The notes under the pieces were generated by a model. The model searched no databases, was not told the DNA's origin, and was given only the letters and a program-made list of their open reading frames with translations. A DNA stretch of 64,000 bases, taken from contig NZ_JACSCH020000018.1 in NCBI RefSeq assembly GCF_014451325.2, positions 124,001 through 188,000 on the forward strand, written 5' to 3'. This DNA is from Streptomyces sp. CB02980 (GTDB taxonomy: Bacteria; Actinomycetota; Actinomycetes; Streptomycetales; Streptomycetaceae). Positions within the stretch are counted from its first letter, which is position 1. Each line of letters starts with the position of its first letter. The position numbers and the translations under genes are program-made. Below are positions 52,167-60,488 of the stretch, in pieces.

Positions 52167-53236
52167 CGGACGTCTCCCTCGGCGCGGGCGTCGGCGGCGG
52201 TGCGGATGCCGTCGGTGCTGCGGACGGAGCCGTCGGTGGTGCGGATGCCGTCGGCGGTGCCGGCGGAGCCGTCGGCGATCGCGGCGAAGGTGCGGAGGGA
52301 GGAGGTGCCCGGCGCGAAGTAGCCGCCGTGGCCGGCCGCGTCGTCCGCCGCGATCCGGCGGGCGCCGAACGCCGGTTCGGTGGGGTCGGCGCCGTGCCCG
52401 AGGTCCCCGACCTCGACGTTCGGGATCCGGTCGATCCAGTCGGTGGGATCCTTCGCCGCCCAGACGCGGGCGGCGGTGCCGAGCTCGTTCACGTTCCCGG
52501 CGCGCATCCCGGGGGAGCCGAAGACCACCAGGTCCTTGGCCTTCAGATCGCGGGCGGCGAGGCCGCAGACCACGGAGCCGTAGCTGTGGCAGAACAGGGA
52601 CGGCTCGGGCGCCCCGACGGCCGCGAGACCGTCCGTGAAGCGGGTGAGCCGGCCCGCCCCGGCCTCGGCGAGCCGGCCGGTGGCCGCGTCCAGACCGACG
52701 CCGACCGGGGTGGTGTACCCGGCCCAGGCGACGACCGCCGTGTCCCCGCCGGTGGCCCGCCGCAGCGAGGCCGCCATCTCGGTGAGCGGCCGCACGTGGC
52801 CCGCGTCGACGTCCGAGCCGGGCACGATCACCGCGACGTGCTCGGCCCGCGCCAGATCCCCGTACACCAGGGCGACCTGGCCCCGGCCGCGCGTGTCGTG
52901 GGCCAGCACCCGCGCCCCGCCGAACGCCCCGCGCGTGGTGCGGGCGTTGGCCTCGTACCGCAGCTCCAGCGGCGCCCCGTCGAGGTTCCCGACGACCGTC
53001 GGGTGCGTCCGGGCCAGCTCCCGCTGCCGTACGGGGCTCAGGCCGGCGAAGAACCGCGCCACCCCGGCCGGGTCCATCCGCTCCGGGTCCGGCAGCCCGG
53101 CGGCCCGCCACTCCGCCGTACCGACCGGCGCCCCGGTGACGGCCTCCTGACTGTCACCGGACGCCCAGCCGGCCGTCCCGCCGATCACGGCGGTCACCAG
53201 GGCCGCGGTGATCAGGGTCCTCGAAATACGGCGCAT
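52163..53236 (-). CDS. Exported alpha/beta hydrolase (Abhydrolase_8/DUF1023-like)
   Basis: The 357-residue precursor has a signal peptide or N-terminal anchor (residues 1–26), a helical propeptide-like region, and an alpha/beta hydrolase domain with nucleophile Ser218 in FCHSYGSVVCG. Conserved VVGNLDGAP, GSPGMR, GHGADP and GYFAPGT segments are shared with the paralogue at 56.7–57.9 kb. The last 40 residues are repeats of DGIRT/DGSVRST. It is probably a surface esterase. The start is ATG at 53236. It is coupled to the acyltransferase gene. Confidence 0.9.
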   Translation of the reverse strand: MRRISRTLITAALVTAVIGGTAGWASGDSQEAVTGAPVGTAEWRAAGLPDPERMDPAGVARFFAGLSPVRQRELARTHPTVVGNLDGAPLELRYEANARTTRGAFGGARVLAHDTRGRGQVALVYGDLARAEHVAVIVPGSDVDAGHVRPLTEMAASLRRATGGDTAVVAWAGYTTPVGVGLDAATGRLAEAGAGRLTRFTDGLAAVGAPEPSLFCHSYGSVVCGLAARDLKAKDLVVFGSPGMRAGNVNELGTAARVWAAKDPTDWIDRIPNVEVGDLGHGADPTEPAFGARRIAADDAAGHGGYFAPGTSSLRTFAAIADGSAGTADGIRTTDGSVRSTDGIRTAADARAEGDVR

Positions 53237-53310
53237 GGGGTCGCCCTCCCTCTCCGGTACTCGCTCGTTCGCTGGCGAGAGGAAGGTAGGAAGACGACGG
53301 GTGACGGCAC

Positions 53311-53349
53311 GTCACACCGGGGAGCCAACTCCCGTCTGATACCGGGGTA
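53311..53349 (-). promoter_or_regulatory. Paired operator upstream of the hydrolase–acyltransferase operon
   Basis: GTCACACCGGGGA (53311–53323), 12 bases and CTGATACCGGGGTA (53336–53349) lie 74 bases upstream of the hydrolase ATG. The same pair with the same spacing lies upstream of the sensor kinase gene. They are probably sites for the NarL-type regulator encoded just upstream. Confidence 0.75.
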
Positions 53350-53412
53350 GGGGGAGGAGGAGCAGGCAACACCAGGTGGGGGGTGGGGTTTTCCCCCGGG
53401 GGACAGCTACCG

Positions 53413-53487
53413 GGACGTCAGGACGTGCCCGGGGTCACGAGCCCCGGCTGCCCGGACGTCAGGACGTGCCCGGGGTCACGAGCCCCG
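53413..53487. repeat. 41-bp-period duplication of the response regulator 3' end
   Basis: A 34-base sequence (ggacgtcaggacgtgccc…) occurs at 53413–53446 and identically at 53454–53487. The second copy contains the stop codon and the last nine codons of the response regulator. The first copy is therefore a duplicated gene end lying beyond the stop. Confidence 0.95.
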
Positions 53488-54139
53488 ACTCGTACGCGAA
53501 GACCACCGCCTGCGCCCGGTCGCGCAGGTCCAGCTTGGCGAGGACCCGGCCGATGTGGGTCTTCACCGTCTGCTCGGCGAGGACGAGGTGGTCCGCGATC
53601 TCCTGGTTGGACAGGCCACGGGCGATGAGTTCGAGGACCTCGGTCTCGCGCGGGGTGAGCCCGTTCAGACGCAGCGCCGTGGTGTCCTTGCGCGGCGCGG
53701 GCCGGGAGGCGGCGAAGTCGGCGATGAGCCGGCGGGTCACGGACGGGGCGAGCAGGGCCTCGCCCGCCGCCACCACCCGCACCGCCGCGATCAGGTCCGC
53801 CGGCGGCGCGTCCTTCAGGAGGAAGCCGGACGCGCCGGCGCGCAGCGCCTCGTACACGTAGTCGTCCACGTCGAAGGTGGTCAGCATGAGGACCTTCGGC
53901 CGGTGGGTGACCCCGGTCGGCGGGTGGAGGATCTCCCGCGCGGCGGCGAGCCCGTCCAGCTCCGGCATCCGGACGTCCATGAGGACCACGTCCGGGTGTG
54001 TCGAGCGTGCCACGTCGACGCCCTGCCGCCCGTCCGGGGCCTCGCCCACGACGTCGATGTCGGGCTGTGCGGCGAGCAGCGCGGCGAATCCGGCCCGCAC
54101 CATGGCCTGGTCGTCGACGATGATCACGCGGATGGTCAC
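53459..54139 (-). CDS. NarL/LuxR-family response regulator
   Basis: The 226-residue regulator has an intact receiver (Asp at about residues 9–10, phospho-acceptor in VVLMDVRMPE, Thr/Lys in LLKD) and a C-terminal LuxR helix-turn-helix (LTPRETEVLELIARGLSNQEIADHL split over two helices). GTG at 54139 overlaps the kinase stop (GTGA). Together they form a NarL-type two-component system of the DesK/LiaS sort. It probably binds the TACCGGGGTA sites in front of its own operon and the neighbouring hydrolase operon. Confidence 0.95.
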   Translation of the reverse strand: MTIRVIIVDDQAMVRAGFAALLAAQPDIDVVGEAPDGRQGVDVARSTHPDVVLMDVRMPELDGLAAAREILHPPTGVTHRPKVLMLTTFDVDDYVYEALRAGASGFLLKDAPPADLIAAVRVVAAGEALLAPSVTRRLIADFAASRPAPRKDTTALRLNGLTPRETEVLELIARGLSNQEIADHLVLAEQTVKTHIGRVLAKLDLRDRAQAVVFAYESGLVTPGTS

Positions 54140-55533
54140 TCGGAGTCCTTGGCGGTCGTGGGCGGGGTCGGAGACGTGACAGGCGCCGGGTCCCGGGCCG
54201 GGGGTGCCGCCACGGCGGGGGCCGGGTCCGGGGTCAGCGGCAGCCGTGCGGCGACCCGGAAGCCGCCGTCCGGCAGCGGCCCGGTGTCCAGCGAGCCGCC
54301 CGTCAACCGTACGCGTTCCCGCATGCCGACGAGCCCGTGCCCGGTGCCGGAGGCGCCGCGTTCGACCGCGGAACCCGCCTCCGTCGAGGGCCCGTTGACG
54401 ACCAGGACCGTCAGCCATCCGCCGTCCGCCCGGATCGACACCCGGGTCGACGCCCCCGGTGCGTGCCGGACGATGTTCGCGAGGGCCTCCTGCACGATCC
54501 GGTACGCGGACAGGTCCACCGCCTGCGGTACGTCGCCGAGGTCGGCGGCGAGCCGCAGCTCGGCCGGCACCCCGGCCCGTACGGTCGCCTCGACGAGCTG
54601 CTGGACCCGGTCGAGGCCCGGCTGCGGGGCCCGCTCGCCCTCGCTGCCGTCACTGCGCAGCACGGACAGCAACCGTCGCATCTCGGCCAGCGACTCGCGC
54701 GCGCTCGACGCGATCGAGGTGAACTCCTCGCGCGCCGCGTCCGGGAGGTCCGGGATGCGGTACGGGGCGGAGTCGGCCTGCACGGTGATCACCGACATGT
54801 GATGGGCCACCACGTCGTGCAGCTCGCGCGCGATCCTGGCCCGCTCCTCCAGGAGCGTGCGGCGGGAGCGCTCGGCCTCGCTGATGGTCTCCTGCTCGAC
54901 GAGCCGCCGCTGGGCGTCGCCACGCGCGCGTACCGCCGAGGTGAGGAGGAGCAGCACCCCGCTGAGGACGACGAGCAGGGTGTGGACGCTGGTGTACCCG
55001 GCGGGCCGGAAGACCTCCAGGACGTACCCGGCGACGCCGGTCGCCAGCCACACCCCGAACAGCGCCCGGCGGGTCTCGCGCAGGCCGAGCGCGATCATCA
55101 GCGCGCAGTAGCCGACGACGATCGGCGGGGTCCAGGGCCAGAGCTCGGCGCGCGGTCCGTCGGCGGCGAGCAGCACGACCGCGCCGAGCACATCGGCGGC
55201 GAAGATGATCCACCAGGCCTGGAGCGGACGGGCGACGGCGAGCAGCAGCGGCGCGGTCTGGGCGGTGCCGATGGCCCCGGCGAGCGCGCCGTTGACGCCG
55301 TAGTCCCCGGCGAGGAGGTGGACCGTGGTGGGGAGCAGCGAGGCGACGAACGCGAGGGCGACGGCGTACGGCAGCAGGCGCACCCACCGCGAGGAGGCGT
55401 CGGCGAGGAGGGGCGCCCCCGGGGTGGTGGGTGTGGTGAGCGCGGTCCCGAGCCCCTGGAACATCTCGCGTGTCCGGGTGCTGAGCTGCCGCAGGGTGGG
55501 GGTGGGCGGCTCGTGCCGCGGTTCGGTAGCCAT
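54136..55533 (-). CDS. HisKA_3 sensor histidine kinase
   Basis: The 465-residue kinase has about five membrane helices (residues 50–210) with little extracellular loop, then a HisKA_3 helix (RIARELHDVVAHHMSV, His about residue 255) and an HATPase with ALANIVRHA (N-box) and GHGLVGMRERV (G2). This is the cell-envelope stress type (LiaS/DesK-like) that senses changes within the membrane. Pro-Ala-rich residues end the protein. ATG at 55533 follows a TACCCT -10 box by eight to ten bases and has no good ribosome binding site. The response regulator follows with an overlap. Confidence 0.93.
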   Translation of the reverse strand: MATEPRHEPPTPTLRQLSTRTREMFQGLGTALTTPTTPGAPLLADASSRWVRLLPYAVALAFVASLLPTTVHLLAGDYGVNGALAGAIGTAQTAPLLLAVARPLQAWWIIFAADVLGAVVLLAADGPRAELWPWTPPIVVGYCALMIALGLRETRRALFGVWLATGVAGYVLEVFRPAGYTSVHTLLVVLSGVLLLLTSAVRARGDAQRRLVEQETISEAERSRRTLLEERARIARELHDVVAHHMSVITVQADSAPYRIPDLPDAAREEFTSIASSARESLAEMRRLLSVLRSDGSEGERAPQPGLDRVQQLVEATVRAGVPAELRLAADLGDVPQAVDLSAYRIVQEALANIVRHAPGASTRVSIRADGGWLTVLVVNGPSTEAGSAVERGASGTGHGLVGMRERVRLTGGSLDTGPLPDGGFRVAARLPLTPDPAPAVAAPPARDPAPVTSPTPPTTAKDSE

Positions 55534-55570
55534 GACCAGCTCAGGGTAGGCAGGAGGCCCGGTCCCCGAC

Positions 55571-55609
55571 GTCATACCGGGGACCGGGCTCTGTCCTGAT
55601 ACCGGGGTA
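55571..55609 (-). promoter_or_regulatory. Paired operator upstream of the two-component operon
   Basis: GTCATACCGGGGA (55571–55583), 12 bases and CTGATACCGGGGTA (55596–55609), continuing as TGAC, lie 37 bases upstream of the kinase ATG. It matches the site at 53311–53349 at 26 of 27 aligned motif bases with identical spacing, suggesting autoregulation. Confidence 0.8.
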
Positions 55610-55621
55610 TGACATCGGGGG

Positions 55622-55728
55622 TGCGGCTCCGGCTGCGGCTCCTGCTACAGCTTGGGCGGCAGCTCCGGCCGTAGCTCCGGCCACAGCCCCAGCTCCGGCT
55701 GCTCCGGCTCGGGCTACAGCTCCGCGAG
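55622..55728. repeat. Tandem agctccggc-type repeats across the DUF4429 stop
   Basis: Units of 9–12 bases built on agctccggc run from 55622 through the last codons of the DUF4429 gene to 55728. The gene's stop (55714–55716) lies inside, and the segment gctacagct that holds it occurs again at 55644–55652. Confidence 0.8.
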
Positions 55729-56601
55729 GAGTTCCGCCTTCTTCGCCGAGAACTCCTCGTCCGTCACCAGTCCCGCCTGGTGCAGTTCACTCAGGTGCCG
55801 AATCCTTTCAGCGACGGCCCCGGGAGCGGCGGCCGTACGGGCCGGGACGCGGTCCGAGGTCCTGATCGCCGCGAGGACCGCCGCCGCGAAGGGGAGGGAC
55901 AGGTGCACCGGCCCGTACCCGAGGCCGAACACGACGGAGGCGGGGTCACGGTCCGGCTGGGGCGCGCGGGGTTCGCCACCCCGGGGAACCAGCCGCAGAT
56001 GCCCGTCCAGGACGTCCGGCGAGCGCCACTCGACCCCGCAGAGATCCCGTACGTGGAAGAACTGGTCACCCGCCTTCCACTTCTCGGAGGACGCTCCCGT
56101 CCAGGACCAGCGGAACGAGACCTCCGACTGCCCGTCGAAGCTCGCCTTCCCGTCGTAGGCCTTGAAGGACTGCGGACCCTGCGGAGGCGCCACGAGGAAA
56201 CGGTCGGCGGGCGTCACGTCGCCCCCGTCCGGGGGGTCGTCGGAGTACGCCGCCCCCGCCGTCCCGGGCCCGATCACGGCCCGCAGCTCGTCCCGGTAGT
56301 ACTCGGCGAGCGTCTCCCGGTCCGCCGGCAGCACCAGGCGGTACGGGTCGCAGTTCTCCGAGAGCTGCCCCGCGGCCGCCTCCATCAGCGGATCTGCGCC
56401 CGGTCTCGGCACGGCGTGCAGCACGGTCGTGCCCCGCTTGCCGGGCGAGAGCGTCACGGACGCCAGCGCCTCGTGCGGTACACGTCGTTCGCGCAGCACG
56501 CCGAAGAGCCTTGGCGCACGGTTCCCCCGGTCGAAGCGGATGACGAGGGCGTCGCTCTCGAACTCCCAGGTGGCATGAATTCCGGCCAGCACATCACCCA
56601 T
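55714..56601 (-). CDS. DUF4429/SHOCT protein
   Basis: The 295-residue protein has two DUF4429-type beta-rich domains (GDVLAGIHATWEFESDALVIRFDRG at the start, ASFDGQSEVSFRW in the middle) and ends in a SHOCT motif (IRHLSELHQAGLVTDEEFSAKKAELLAEL, split here for length). SHOCT domains often end cytoplasmic proteins that self-associate or interact with membranes. The function is unknown. ATG at 56601 is the family start; another is three codons upstream. Its 3' end carries short tandem repeats. It is separated from the convergent-looking paralogue by only 74 bases. Confidence 0.87.
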   Translation of the reverse strand: MGDVLAGIHATWEFESDALVIRFDRGNRAPRLFGVLRERRVPHEALASVTLSPGKRGTTVLHAVPRPGADPLMEAAAGQLSENCDPYRLVLPADRETLAEYYRDELRAVIGPGTAGAAYSDDPPDGGDVTPADRFLVAPPQGPQSFKAYDGKASFDGQSEVSFRWSWTGASSEKWKAGDQFFHVRDLCGVEWRSPDVLDGHLRLVPRGGEPRAPQPDRDPASVVFGLGYGPVHLSLPFAAAVLAAIRTSDRVPARTAAAPGAVAERIRHLSELHQAGLVTDEEFSAKKAELLAEL

Positions 56602-56675
56602 ACGCCTCATCGTAAGCGGCGCGTGCCCGTGCGTCGCCCCCGCGAAAGGTCCGGAAATTACGTGATCTACGCGCG

Positions 56676-57890
56676 TCAGCGCCCTTCCGTACCGGATATT
56701 CCCCCGTGGCAAGCGCTGTCGGCACGTGCGCAGACCAGCTCCCCGTAGGAGCCGACGCCTATCGCGGCGAAGTTGCCGAGGCTCTCGGTCCCCGGCTCGA
56801 AATAGCCGCTGTGGCCGACGGCGCCGCGCGCCGAGAGCAGCCGGGCGCCGAACTCCGGGGCCACCGGGTCGGCTCCGTGCCCGACCCCGCCCACCTCCAG
56901 GTGCGGCACGCTCGCGATCCAGTCGTCGGCGTCCCGCATCGCCCACACGCGCGCGGGGGTGCCGAGCTCCGCCGCCCGCTCCACCCGCATCCCGGGGCTG
57001 CCGGCCACGGCCAGGTCCGTCACCCGGGCGGGCAGCCGGGGCGCGGCGACCCCGCAGAGCACGGAGCCGTAGCTGTGGCAGAACAGCGCCACGCGCGCGT
57101 CGCCGGGCAGTGCCTCGGTCAGCCGGACGAGCCGTGCGGCGCCTCCCTCGGCGAGGCGACCGGTCATGGCGTCGACGCCGACCCCGGCCGGCGCGGTGTA
57201 GTCGGCCCAGGCGATCACGGCGACCCTGGCGCCGGGGGAGGCCTGCCGCTCGGCGCGGTACAGGGACTGGGCCATGCCGGCGGGAGCCCCGTACCGGCCG
57301 TGGGTCTTCTGGAAGGTGAGGAGGTTGGTGTCGACGCCGGGCACGATCACCGAGACGTGCCGGGCCCGCGCAAGGTCCCCGAGGACCTCGGCGGTCCGCC
57401 CCGTACCGGTCGGGTCGAAGGCGAGGATCTGCCGGTCGGGCCGCATCAGCGAGACGAAGCGGTCGAGGCGGCGCTGCGCCTCGTGCCGTCCCTCGGCGGA
57501 GAGCCGGGTGTCGTGGATCCTGCCCTGTTCGACGGTGAGCGCACGGCCGAGGGTGATCCGGTTGGCGCGGTAGCGCAGGGAGACCGGGGCGCCGTCGAGG
57601 TTGCCGACGACGAGCGGATGCCGTTCGGCGAGCCCGGCCGCGCGCGCGTGGCCGAGCCGGGCGAAGAACGCGGCTATGCCCCCGGCGGAGGTGTTCGGTC
57701 CGGGCAGGGGGCGGTGGTCGATCCGGTCGCGCGCCCAGGCGGCGAGCGCGGCCTCGCGGGACGGACCGGGCACCGGACGGTGCTTGATCGTCGTCCAGCC
57801 CGTGGTCGTGAGCAGCACGAACACGACGGCGAGCGCGAGCAGGGTGCGCAGGACGACGAGCGTGGGGGAGTCGGCTTCGACGGGGGTCAC
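56676..57890 (-). CDS. Second membrane-anchored alpha/beta hydrolase (Abhydrolase_8-like)
   Basis: The 404-residue protein is a paralogue of the hydrolase at 52.2–53.2 kb. It shares VVGNLDGAP, nucleophile Ser273 in FCHSYGSVLCG, GSPGMR, GHGADP and GYFEPGT. It has an uncleaved N-terminal membrane helix (LVVLRTLLALAVVFVLLTTTGW) instead of a short signal and a longer region before the hydrolase domain. The last 40 residues differ and contain two cysteines. The start is GTG at 57890. It lacks the neighbouring acyltransferase and the paired operator, so its control differs. Confidence 0.9.
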   Translation of the reverse strand: MTPVEADSPTLVVLRTLLALAVVFVLLTTTGWTTIKHRPVPGPSREAALAAWARDRIDHRPLPGPNTSAGGIAAFFARLGHARAAGLAERHPLVVGNLDGAPVSLRYRANRITLGRALTVEQGRIHDTRLSAEGRHEAQRRLDRFVSLMRPDRQILAFDPTGTGRTAEVLGDLARARHVSVIVPGVDTNLLTFQKTHGRYGAPAGMAQSLYRAERQASPGARVAVIAWADYTAPAGVGVDAMTGRLAEGGAARLVRLTEALPGDARVALFCHSYGSVLCGVAAPRLPARVTDLAVAGSPGMRVERAAELGTPARVWAMRDADDWIASVPHLEVGGVGHGADPVAPEFGARLLSARGAVGHSGYFEPGTESLGNFAAIGVGSYGELVCARADSACHGGISGTEGR

Positions 57891-57947
57891 GGGCGGCCAC
57901 CCTACGGGTCGTGGGTGAACGACCCGACCGCCGCCGACCGCGCAGCG

Positions 57948-58583
57948 CTACGTCCGGTCGCGCCAGCGGGGTGCGAGGGCCGGTGCCAGATGGTCCAGAT
58001 ACCGCTCGGTGAGGGCGCGGATGGCCTCCAGGCTCTGGTCCGTGCCCCGTCCCCACATCTGCCCTGTCACGCGCATCACACCGCTGAACGCCGCCACCGC
58101 GATCCGCGGGCGCGGGTCCGCGTCGACGTCGAGGCCCTCCCGCTCGGCGATGATCCGGGCGAGGGTCTCCTCCATCTCGGTGGAGCGGCGCAGATGGACG
58201 GCGAGCAGCGCGGGTGTCGACTCGATCATCTGGAAGGTGCGCAGATACAGCTCCAGCGGTACGACCTCGGTGATGGCGTCGCCGATGGTGTCCCAGCCGG
58301 ACAGCACGGCGTTGCGCATCGCGTCGAAGGGGCCCTCGCCGGGGGGCCGCCGCCTGAGGGCCTCGACGAAACGCTCCTCCACCATCTGCTGGACGGCGAA
58401 GGCGACCTCCTCCTTGGAGGAGAAGTAGCGGAAGAAGGTGCGCTGGGAGACCTCGACGGTGTCGACGATCTCGTCGACGGTCGTCCGCTCGTAGCCGTGC
58501 GCGGTGAAGAGTTCGAGGGCCACCTTGATCAGCGCCTCGCGCGTACGTTGCTTCTTCCGCTCGCGCAGACCGGGCAAGGTCAC
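57948..58583 (-). CDS. TetR family transcriptional regulator
   Basis: The 211-residue TetR regulator has its helix-turn-helix at residues 12–57 (GYERTTVDEIVDTVEVSQRTFFRYF). The C-terminal domain resembles those that sense hydrophobic drugs. GTG at 58583 has GAGGA upstream. It is divergent from the drug exporter gene and surely controls it, through TGTCA/TGACA half-sites in the 117-base gap. Confidence 0.93.
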   Translation of the reverse strand: MTLPGLRERKKQRTREALIKVALELFTAHGYERTTVDEIVDTVEVSQRTFFRYFSSKEEVAFAVQQMVEERFVEALRRRPPGEGPFDAMRNAVLSGWDTIGDAITEVVPLELYLRTFQMIESTPALLAVHLRRSTEMEETLARIIAEREGLDVDADPRPRIAVAAFSGVMRVTGQMWGRGTDQSLEAIRALTERYLDHLAPALAPRWRDRT

Positions 58584-58663
58584 GTCAGGGTCCTCTTTTC
58601 GCGCATTTCGTCCAGCTCAGCGTACCTGTGAGCTACGTGACAGTTACCGGCGCGTGAATCGCT

Positions 58664-58693
58664 TTGTCAATTGTCAGTGACTGTCACTAGCCT
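58664..58693 (+). promoter_or_regulatory. Exporter promoter with TGTCA half-sites
   Basis: TTGTCA (58664–58669), an 18-bp spacer and TAGCCT (58688–58693) end seven bases before the ATG at 58701, so the transcript is probably leaderless. TGTCA occurs three times within the promoter, twice flanking GTGAC, giving a TetR-type operator right over the RNA polymerase site. Confidence 0.7.
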
Positions 58694-58700
58694 CCTTCGC

Positions 58701-60323
58701 ATGACTAGTCAGATCACCGTGGAAAAGGCCCCGCAGGGTCAGGGGGACGCCCGGGAGCCCGTACCGGCCCCGGCGAAGGGACTGCGTGGCCATCCGTGGT
58801 TGACGCTGTTCGGAGTCGCGGTCGGCGTGATGATGGTCGCGCTCGACGGCACGATCGTCGCCATCGCCAACCCCGCCATCAAGACCGACCTCGGCGCCTC
58901 CCTCGCCCAGGTCCAGTGGATCACCAACGGCTATCTGCTCGCGCTGGCCGTCGCCCTGATCACCGCCGGCAAGCTCGGTGACCGCTTCGGCCACCGGCAG
59001 ACCTTCCTCATCGGCATCGCCGGCTTCGCCCTCGCCTCCGGCGCCATCGGCCTCTCCGACTCCATCGGGGCCGTGATCGCCTTCCGTGTCCTCCAGGGCC
59101 TCTTCGGCGCCCTGCTCATGCCGGCCGCGCTCGGCCTGCTGCGGGCCACCTTCCCCGCCGAGAAGCTGAACATGGCCATCGGCATCTGGGGCATGGTCAT
59201 CGGCGCGTCCACCGCGGGCGGCCCGATCGTCGGCGGCCTGCTCGTCGAGCACGTCAGCTGGCAGTCCGTCTTCTTCATCAACGTGCCGGTCGGCATCGTC
59301 GCGCTCGTCCTCGGCCTGGTCATCCTCAAGGACCACCGCGCGGAGAACGCGCCGCGCTCCTTCGACGTCCTCGGCATCCTGCTGCTCTCCGGCGCCATGG
59401 CCTCCCTCGTCTGGAGCCTCATCAAGGCGGGTGAGTCCTGGGGCTGGTCGAGCGGAAAGACCTGGGGCGGCCTGCTCGGCGCGGTGCTGCTCTTCGCGGT
59501 CTTCGCCTTCTGGGAGACCAAGGTCAAGGAGCCGCTCATCCCGCTGGCCATGTTCCGCTCCGTGCCGCTCTCGGCCGGTGTGGTGCTGATGGTCCTGATG
59601 GCCTTCGCCTTCATGGGCGGCCTGTTCTTCGTGACCTTCTACCTCCAGGGCGTGAAGGGGCTCAGCCCGGTCGACAGCGGTCTGCACCTGCTTCCGCTGA
59701 CCGCGATGATGATCGTCTCCTCGCCGCTCGCGGGCGCGCTGATCACCAAGTTCGGCCCGCGGGTGCCGCTGGTCGGCGGCATGGTCTGCACGGCCGTCGC
59801 GATGTTCGGCATGATCACGCTCTCCGCCGGCACCGGCACCTTCGTCATGTCCCTCTGGTTCGCCCTGCTCGGCCTCGGGCTCGCCCCGGTCATGGTCGGT
59901 GCCACCGAGGTCATCGTCGGCAACGCGCCCCTGGAGCTCTCCGGCGTGGCCGGCGGTCTCCAGCAGGCCGCCATGCAGGTCGGTGGCGCGCTCGGTACGG
60001 CGGTGCTCGGCGCCGTCATGTCCTCCAAGGTCGCCGGCGCCTTCGAGGGCAACTGGAAGGACGCCGGCATCCCGGCCCCGGTCAACCCGCAGCTGGAGCA
60101 GGCCGCCGAGTTCGGCATGGCCCCGCCGGAGCTGGCCCAGGCGCCGGGGATGACCCCCGATCTCCTCCAGCGGATCACCGGTGTCATCCACGACACCTTC
60201 CTCGACGGCATGGGCCTGGCCTTCACCGTCGCCGGTGTCGTCGCCGTCGTCGCGGCCCTCGTCGCCACGCTCACCAAGCGCGGCGAGAACGCGGAGGCGG
60301 GCGGCATGGGCGGTCACATCTGA
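58701..60323 (+). CDS. DHA2-family (14-helix) multidrug exporter
   Basis: The 540-residue protein is a 14-TMS MFS drug:proton antiporter (EmrB/QacA type). Diagnostic motifs are the D1 motif VALDGTIVAIANPAI in helix 1, GKLGDRFGHRQTFLIG (motif A) and GASTAGGPIVGGLLVEHVSWQ (motif C). It would extrude hydrophobic or cationic drugs. ATG at 58701 lies seven bases after the -10 box, with no ribosome binding site. The divergent TetR protein is the predicted repressor. A hairpin terminator follows. Confidence 0.95.
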   Translation: MTSQITVEKAPQGQGDAREPVPAPAKGLRGHPWLTLFGVAVGVMMVALDGTIVAIANPAIKTDLGASLAQVQWITNGYLLALAVALITAGKLGDRFGHRQTFLIGIAGFALASGAIGLSDSIGAVIAFRVLQGLFGALLMPAALGLLRATFPAEKLNMAIGIWGMVIGASTAGGPIVGGLLVEHVSWQSVFFINVPVGIVALVLGLVILKDHRAENAPRSFDVLGILLLSGAMASLVWSLIKAGESWGWSSGKTWGGLLGAVLLFAVFAFWETKVKEPLIPLAMFRSVPLSAGVVLMVLMAFAFMGGLFFVTFYLQGVKGLSPVDSGLHLLPLTAMMIVSSPLAGALITKFGPRVPLVGGMVCTAVAMFGMITLSAGTGTFVMSLWFALLGLGLAPVMVGATEVIVGNAPLELSGVAGGLQQAAMQVGGALGTAVLGAVMSSKVAGAFEGNWKDAGIPAPVNPQLEQAAEFGMAPPELAQAPGMTPDLLQRITGVIHDTFLDGMGLAFTVAGVVAVVAALVATLTKRGENAEAGGMGGHI

Positions 60324-60380
60324 GGTCCGGTCCGGCGTCCCGCGGGGTCCCCGTGGGCTGACGTCCTTCGGGGTTCCCGT

Positions 60381-60421
60381 GAGGGGCCGTCACCCGTTCG
60401 CGTGAACGGGGGCGGCCCCTC
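60381..60421 (+). terminator. Terminator after the drug exporter
   Basis: Bases 60381–60399 pair with 60404–60421 with two imperfections around a four-base loop, giving about 17 base pairs, followed by TTCCGTCTT. It is 57 bases beyond the exporter stop. Confidence 0.8.
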
Positions 60422-60488
60422 TTCCGTCTTGGGGTGACCTCCGCCATGCTTTTGGTTACGGAGAGTGACCAAACGGGGGTTCATCAGC

